Source: Marinilabilia sp046483585 (GTDB lineage: Bacteria > Bacteroidota > Bacteroidia > Bacteroidales > Marinilabiliaceae). Taken from it: 5,686 nt of DNA. Position 1 is the stretch's first letter; every line of letters begins with the position of its first letter. A program made the translations under genes and the position numbers. A model generated the notes under the pieces. That model was not told where the DNA came from. It did no database searches and was given only the letters and a program-made list of their open reading frames with translations. Positions 5,437 to 5,686 of the stretch are shown in pieces. The stretch covers positions 1 through 5,686 of the forward strand of contig JAWOCV010000275.1 of NCBI GenBank assembly GCA_046483585.1, in the 5' to 3' direction.

Positions 5437-5600
5437 GGCGGGGTGGCCTGTCCGTTTTCCGGGCCGGCGGATAGAGGGAAGCCAAAATGGGGGACTGTCA
5501 CGGCCTTGCGCAATGGCCGGAAATTTTGGCTTTCGCGGGCTGATAGGTTTAAACGGACTAGACCTTTTTGTTTCTTTTTGGGGCAATGCCAAAAAGAAAA
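5437..5600. repeat. GC-rich structured element
   Basis: A sharp rise in GC inside AT-rich DNA marks this block, and it can fold in layers. Outer stem: GTCCGTTT (5450-5457) with AAACGGAC (5551-5558), extended by GGCCT/AGACC-type pairs. Middle stem: AAGCCAAAAT (5479-5488) with ATTTTGGCTT (5523-5532). Inner stem: CGGCCTTGC with GCAATGGCCG (5501-5519), one bulged T. A separate 11-bp perfect hairpin follows (5571-5599). The nested plan suggests either a dispersed palindromic element or a structured RNA. The overlapping minus-strand open frame is rich in Pro/Arg/Lys and Ser and looks like a by-product of the inverted repeats. Confidence 0.55.
5571..5599. repeat. Perfect 11-bp hairpin TTTCTTTTTGG/CCAAAAAGAAA
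   Basis: The arms 5571-5581 and 5589-5599 are exact inverted copies around GGCAATG. The arms are A/T-rich and there is no following T-run on the + strand. On the minus strand the same stem is followed by AAAAAGG, so it is no terminator there either. It forms the right end of the GC-rich structured element. Confidence 0.7.
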
Positions 5601-5647
5601 TCAATAAAGAAATGAAAAATTGAGCTGCTGATTTTTTCAGAAGGTCC

Positions 5648-5680
5648 CAAATATATTTTATACGAAACGAGCATGGCAAA
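5648..5680 (-). promoter_or_regulatory. Possible leftward promoter at the window edge
   Basis: On the minus strand, TATATTTG (5655 down to 5648) fits the -7 consensus, and TTTG (5680 down to 5677) fits the -33 box with a 21-nt spacer. RNA would start near 5641 and run through the GC-rich structured element. In AT-rich DNA such short boxes can occur by chance, and no credible gene lies downstream, so this is tentative. Confidence 0.3.
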
Positions 5681-5686
5681 GCTAGC
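5652..5686 (+). repeat. Promoter/start segment, right copy of direct repeat
   Basis: This is the imperfect second copy of 5047-5086. The -7 box is weaker here (TATATTTT, ending in T rather than G) and the GTTAA between TACGAA and ACGAGC is missing. It ends with ATGGCAAAG at the same place in the alignment as the ATG at 5072. Confidence 0.55.
5673..5686 (+). CDS. Possible gene start cut by the window end
   Basis: ATG 5673 begins M-A-K-L-A and runs off the window. It is called only because the ATG and its upstream sequence repeat the promoter/start segment at 5047-5086. Four complete codons cannot identify a product. Confidence 0.25.

Noticed and set aside
5431..5679. Minus-strand open frame of 82 codons at the right end
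   Set aside because: It coincides with the nested inverted repeats, which can keep a frame open by chance. The peptide is low-complexity, rich in Pro, Lys and Arg, with no motif. Its start lies upstream of the only possible minus-strand promoter's start point.

Overview
The window looks like chromosomal DNA from a member of the Bacteroidota, probably near the Bacteroidales/Marinilabiliales. Three things suggest this: a DUF4296-type lipoprotein, promoters with the Bacteroidota -33 TTTG / -7 TAnnTTTG form, and start codons without a clear Shine-Dalgarno sequence. All supported genes are on the + strand. No tRNA, rRNA, CRISPR array or intact transposase gene is visible.

Layout. 1-398 has no gene but is packed with palindromes: two inverted copies of one hairpin element (2-38 and 69-105) that differ by compensatory stem changes, a nested palindrome (106-160), a small hairpin (175-205), and a C/G-rich palindrome (347-380) ending just before the first gene. 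399-1643 encodes a full-length LolC/LolE-type ABC transporter permease. 1644-1887 is non-coding. A strong intrinsic terminator (1888-1929) runs directly into a Bacteroidota-type promoter (1927-1959), which serves 2012-3139, a complete non-hydrolysing UDP-N-acetylglucosamine 2-epimerase (wecB). 3140-3513 is almost filled by a repeat element of about 337 bp with near-perfect terminal inverted repeats, a 7-bp tandem array and an internal palindrome.

3514-4383 (DUF4296 lipoprotein) and 4380-5009 overlap by ATGA and form a two-gene operon. The second encodes what looks like an amidohydrolase that keeps its N- and C-terminal parts but has lost most of the catalytic barrel and the metal-binding His-x-His. 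The right end (5010-5686) has a good promoter (5021-5054), a 27-codon frame, an imperfect second copy of the promoter/start segment at the window edge about 600 bp downstream, and between them a GC-rich, highly foldable element (5437-5600).

How the genes work together. The permease would act in the inner membrane on lipoprotein release or a similar MacB/LolCDE-type process. WecB makes UDP-ManNAc for surface polysaccharide. The DUF4296 protein is itself a predicted lipoprotein. All three bear on the cell envelope, but only the DUF4296/amidohydrolase-like pair is physically coupled. No undescribed multi-gene system is evident. The most unusual content is the density of structured repeats and the shrunken amidohydrolase.
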